DNA from: Bryobacterales bacterium
GTDB lineage: Bacteria > Acidobacteriota > Terriglobia > Bryobacterales > Bryobacteraceae
Assembly (NCBI GenBank): GCA_025462985.1
Contig: JAOAPP010000549.1
Span: forward strand, 1-8,313
Length of the DNA stretch: 8,313 bases
Direction: 5' to 3'
Below are positions 5,955 through 8,313 of this stretch, piece after piece. Under the pieces are notes generated by a model that saw nothing but the letters and a program-made list of their open reading frames with translations, was not told the DNA's origin and searched no databases. Both the position numbers and the translations under genes were made by a program. Position 1 is the first letter of the stretch; the number at the start of each line of letters is the position of its first letter.

Positions 5955-8201
5955 CTATGGATGCGGCCGGAAACGGTACGTATAGGACAAGCTCACATAC
6001 GAAGGCAATCGCACCCCGGCGACGTGTTCTGTACGCAGGGTCTGGCCTCGAACGGCAAGCAGCTCGGTCGTTTGACCTGTATATCCGCTCGCGATCAGGA
6101 AATTCAAACCTAAGTCCATTCGTTCGTTTAGAAAGGGACGCACCAATGCACCCCGGAACTCGCGCACAGGAACACTCACAAAGCCGTCCCCCAAAGGCCT
6201 TCGGCCCACTTCCTCAAACTCAGCCCGTGCCTGGAGACGAAACGGCAGCTTGTTAACCGTTCCGAGCACATCCACGATCGTTCGTGGCGCCTCGGAGGTC
6301 GGCAATCCGGTGTCTAAATCGCGGGCGTCGGCTTTGGAGATGGAGGCTTGTAGCAAGCCAAAGCGGAAGTAGCGCCGCGCCGCCACTGTGATGAACTTAT
6401 TCCGCCCCGGTCCTTCGTCCTGCTGCAGTCCTGTGTCGGGGTCGATCTTAGCGAGCGATGCTTCAGTTGTCACATGCCCCACGGTTACACGGAAATCGGT
6501 GCCACCCAGATCCTTGCTCACCACCAGCTGGTAAGAGTGTCCACGGCTGATCGGCGTCCCCCGCATGGTTCCTGATCCGATACGAGGATCATTCGTATGA
6601 AACGCTTCACCAAAACTGAAGGCGGCTGAGGGCAGGAAGGAATGGCCGCCAGGCAGATACGAGAGCGTAGCCTTTGGAGAATTGAAGCCGGACAGAGTGT
6701 TATACGAGTTCTGCGAATTCAGCAGATCAGCGTTGTCGAACTGAATCTCATCGCGCCGCCAGCCCAAGTTGTAGTGCAGGTAACGGCCGAAGGCGCCATC
6801 AAGCGCAATGTAAGGCGCTGTATCAGCAAGCGTCACATTGTTGGCAGTGACCTTCTCAAAGGGCCCATACACAGCAGTGTCGGTCGATGCATAGTGATCC
6901 AGGTCAAGCCGCCGCGGCGCATCACGCTGGTAGTCGACACCGGCCAGAAAAGAGAGCCAATCCGTAAGGCGGTGTGTGTAGGTCGCGTTTCCACCCGTGA
7001 CAGTGCGAAACTCGCTTTGCCGGATCAAGCCTTCTCCGAAATTCGAATAAAGGGCCAGGTCATAGCTGCGAAAAAAGCTGGAAAGGTGAAGGTTCTGCGC
7101 GGGCGTGAGATGCCAGTCATCGTTGACAGCCAGTTCTCCGGTATGCGTTTGATCCTTCTGTCTCGAATCAATCGTGTCGTGCAAATCAGGAACATCGAGT
7201 GGAACCAGGCCCGGAATAAAAGAGCTTCCGTAATAACCGATGCCAACGAGCGTAAGGTCGTGCGCTCCGACGTGCCATTCGCGATAACCGTTTACCTTGT
7301 ACTGCTGGCGATGTTCCAGGCGGTTTAAGAAACCGTTGCCGTAAGCAGCCTCGACCGCTAGCCAAGACTTGACGTCTGGACCTTCAGGGCTCCAGCCGAA
7401 AACAACGTCACCATCGCGATAGTCACCGGTGACAGTAACAAACGGCTCCAGACGAGATCGCAGCTCGTAGATAGCCGACAAGTTCTCTGCGTGATTCCCT
7501 TCACGAACATTGAACGCACCGCCATCCGTTTGTACACCGTCGAGAATGGCGGGAATGAGGATGTTTGGGTCTGCATATCCGTTGCCGTGCGCATTCGAAG
7601 ACAAGTTGTTCGAGACAAGGTAAGAGCCCACCTGAATGTATTGCGCGATTGGTTCGCCGTGATCTCCGGCTACACCGGGCGCGAAATACTGAGGAGCTTT
7701 AACGCCGCCGGAAGCCGTCTCGATGGGGACACCCGGAATAGAGATAGGAGCACCGGGACGCCCGGGGTTTGCGTCCAAGGTTTCCTGACGCACGTATACA
7801 CGCTGTGCTGGATCAGGAAAGAGAACGGTCGTTTCTTTCACGTCCGCCACAACATTGATGCTGTCTTCCCTCTTGGCCACGGCGCCTAGCTGTATGTTGA
7901 CTAGTGTTGGATTGGCCTCGACGCTGATCTTCTTCACGACATCCTGGAAACCAGGTGCGTTCACTTTCAATGTGTACGATCCGGTGGCTGGAGCCTGCAG
8001 AACAAAGTGGCCCGTCCTATCCGTCTGAACGGTCCACGCCCTTTCTGTTCTTTGTTGTATGAGCGTTACAGCAACCGCGGCGACCACGTGCGATTGCGGA
8101 TCGGTCAGTTGACCAGAAACTTCGCACCGCTCGGATTGGCCCAGCAAGGTTCCGCTGATCGCAAGGAGGATGACGGCAGTGCGGGGAAATGTGTATCTCA
8201 T
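5955..8201 (-). CDS. TonB-dependent-receptor-like outer membrane protein with N-terminal regulatory-like domain
   Basis: This 748-residue protein is predicted to be an outer-membrane beta-barrel for uptake of an unidentified ligand. In order: a signal peptide (about 1-21, MRYTFPRTAVILLAISGTLL); a carboxypeptidase-regulatory-like beta-sandwich at about 26-107 (CEVSGQLTDPQ, DRTGHFVLQAPATGSYTL, APGFQ); a short linker with INVVAD that could act as a TonB box; a plug-like region at about 125-265 (GGVKAPQYFAPGVAGDHGEP, PAILDGVQTDGGAFNVREG); then repeated amphipathic strands to the end. The C-terminus SLSYTYRF is a typical last barrel strand, but RPHP follows it, so the usual terminal aromatic residue is not at the very end. 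An in-frame TAG at 8220-8222 makes the ATG at 8199-8201 the first possible start, although no good ribosome site precedes it. At 748 residues it is shorter than many acidobacterial receptors of this style. No partner gene (TonB, SusD-like) is in view. Confidence 0.88.
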   Translation of the reverse strand: MRYTFPRTAVILLAISGTLLGQSERCEVSGQLTDPQSHVVAAVAVTLIQQRTERAWTVQTDRTGHFVLQAPATGSYTLKVNAPGFQDVVKKISVEANPTLVNIQLGAVAKREDSINVVADVKETTVLFPDPAQRVYVRQETLDANPGRPGAPISIPGVPIETASGGVKAPQYFAPGVAGDHGEPIAQYIQVGSYLVSNNLSSNAHGNGYADPNILIPAILDGVQTDGGAFNVREGNHAENLSAIYELRSRLEPFVTVTGDYRDGDVVFGWSPEGPDVKSWLAVEAAYGNGFLNRLEHRQQYKVNGYREWHVGAHDLTLVGIGYYGSSFIPGLVPLDVPDLHDTIDSRQKDQTHTGELAVNDDWHLTPAQNLHLSSFFRSYDLALYSNFGEGLIRQSEFRTVTGGNATYTHRLTDWLSFLAGVDYQRDAPRRLDLDHYASTDTAVYGPFEKVTANNVTLADTAPYIALDGAFGRYLHYNLGWRRDEIQFDNADLLNSQNSYNTLSGFNSPKATLSYLPGGHSFLPSAAFSFGEAFHTNDPRIGSGTMRGTPISRGHSYQLVVSKDLGGTDFRVTVGHVTTEASLAKIDPDTGLQQDEGPGRNKFITVAARRYFRFGLLQASISKADARDLDTGLPTSEAPRTIVDVLGTVNKLPFRLQARAEFEEVGRRPLGDGFVSVPVREFRGALVRPFLNERMDLGLNFLIASGYTGQTTELLAVRGQTLRTEHVAGVRLPSYVSLSYTYRFRPHP

Positions 8202-8313
8202 ACGGTTTTGACATTCGTGCTACGCCTGGACATCCTTACGTGCCCCTTGCGTTGGCATGCTTTTAAGCCGATTGAGAAAGGACAGCCGGGACAGGTACGG
8301 TGGCTGAGATGGC
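8202..8313. other. Upstream region of the receptor gene, nothing further supported
   Basis: These 112 bases precede the receptor start codon on the minus strand. I see no convincing minus-strand -35/-10 pair and no operator-like repeat. On the plus strand a perfect TTGACA (8208-8213) has no acceptable -10 box at 16-18 bases, so I do not call a promoter. Any divergent gene would begin at or beyond the right edge. Confidence 0.4.

Noticed and set aside
6642..7328. 228-codon plus-strand frame inside the receptor gene
   Set aside because: It is antisense to the receptor, whose signal peptide, regulatory-like domain and barrel strands are convincing. The antisense translation shows no domain.
8208..8236. 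Perfect TTGACA on the plus strand near the right edge
   Set aside because: No acceptable -10 box lies 16-18 bases downstream and no downstream gene is visible in the window. A lone hexamer is not enough.

Overview
The window is a GC-rich bacterial chromosome segment. It looks like a Gram-negative organism, most likely an acidobacterium of the Solibacter/Bryobacter kind. This is inference from the gene set: SecA with a C-terminal zinc motif, a DUF6599-like secreted protein, a DUF1572-type DinB protein, and an outer-membrane receptor with an N-terminal carboxypeptidase-regulatory-like domain. No single marker here fixes the taxon. There is no rRNA, tRNA, CRISPR array or recognisable mobile element.

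Layout. Positions 1-2193 (+) carry the C-terminal four fifths of secA, cut by the window edge. Its stop overlaps the start of a secreted, membrane-anchored protein (2172-3092, +), which is probably translationally coupled to it. A 345-base gap (3093-3437) follows and is the most interesting stretch. It holds a good sigma70-type promoter (3256-3284, 17-base spacer) and a predicted RNA starting near 3291. That RNA folds into a closed multi-stem domain (3295-3370) and ends in a near-textbook intrinsic terminator with a UUCG loop (3384-3417). Next comes an ABC exporter half-transporter (3438-5270, +). The arrangement is that of a riboswitch or attenuator, although an independent small RNA is also possible. 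I could not match it to a riboswitch class I know.

After the exporter there is a short coding-like fragment (5298-5426), then a DinB-superfamily gene (5427-5936, +) that begins directly after the fragment's stop. Convergent with it, 18 bases away, is a 748-residue TonB-dependent-receptor-like gene (5955-8201, -). The last 112 bases are its upstream region and show no supported gene.

How the genes fit together. SecA is the ATPase motor of the Sec pathway. The DUF6599-like protein, and the receptor with its signal peptide, are the kind of proteins Sec would export, but nothing shows a specific link. The exporter appears to be its own transcription unit controlled by its leader. Its substrate cannot be read from the window.
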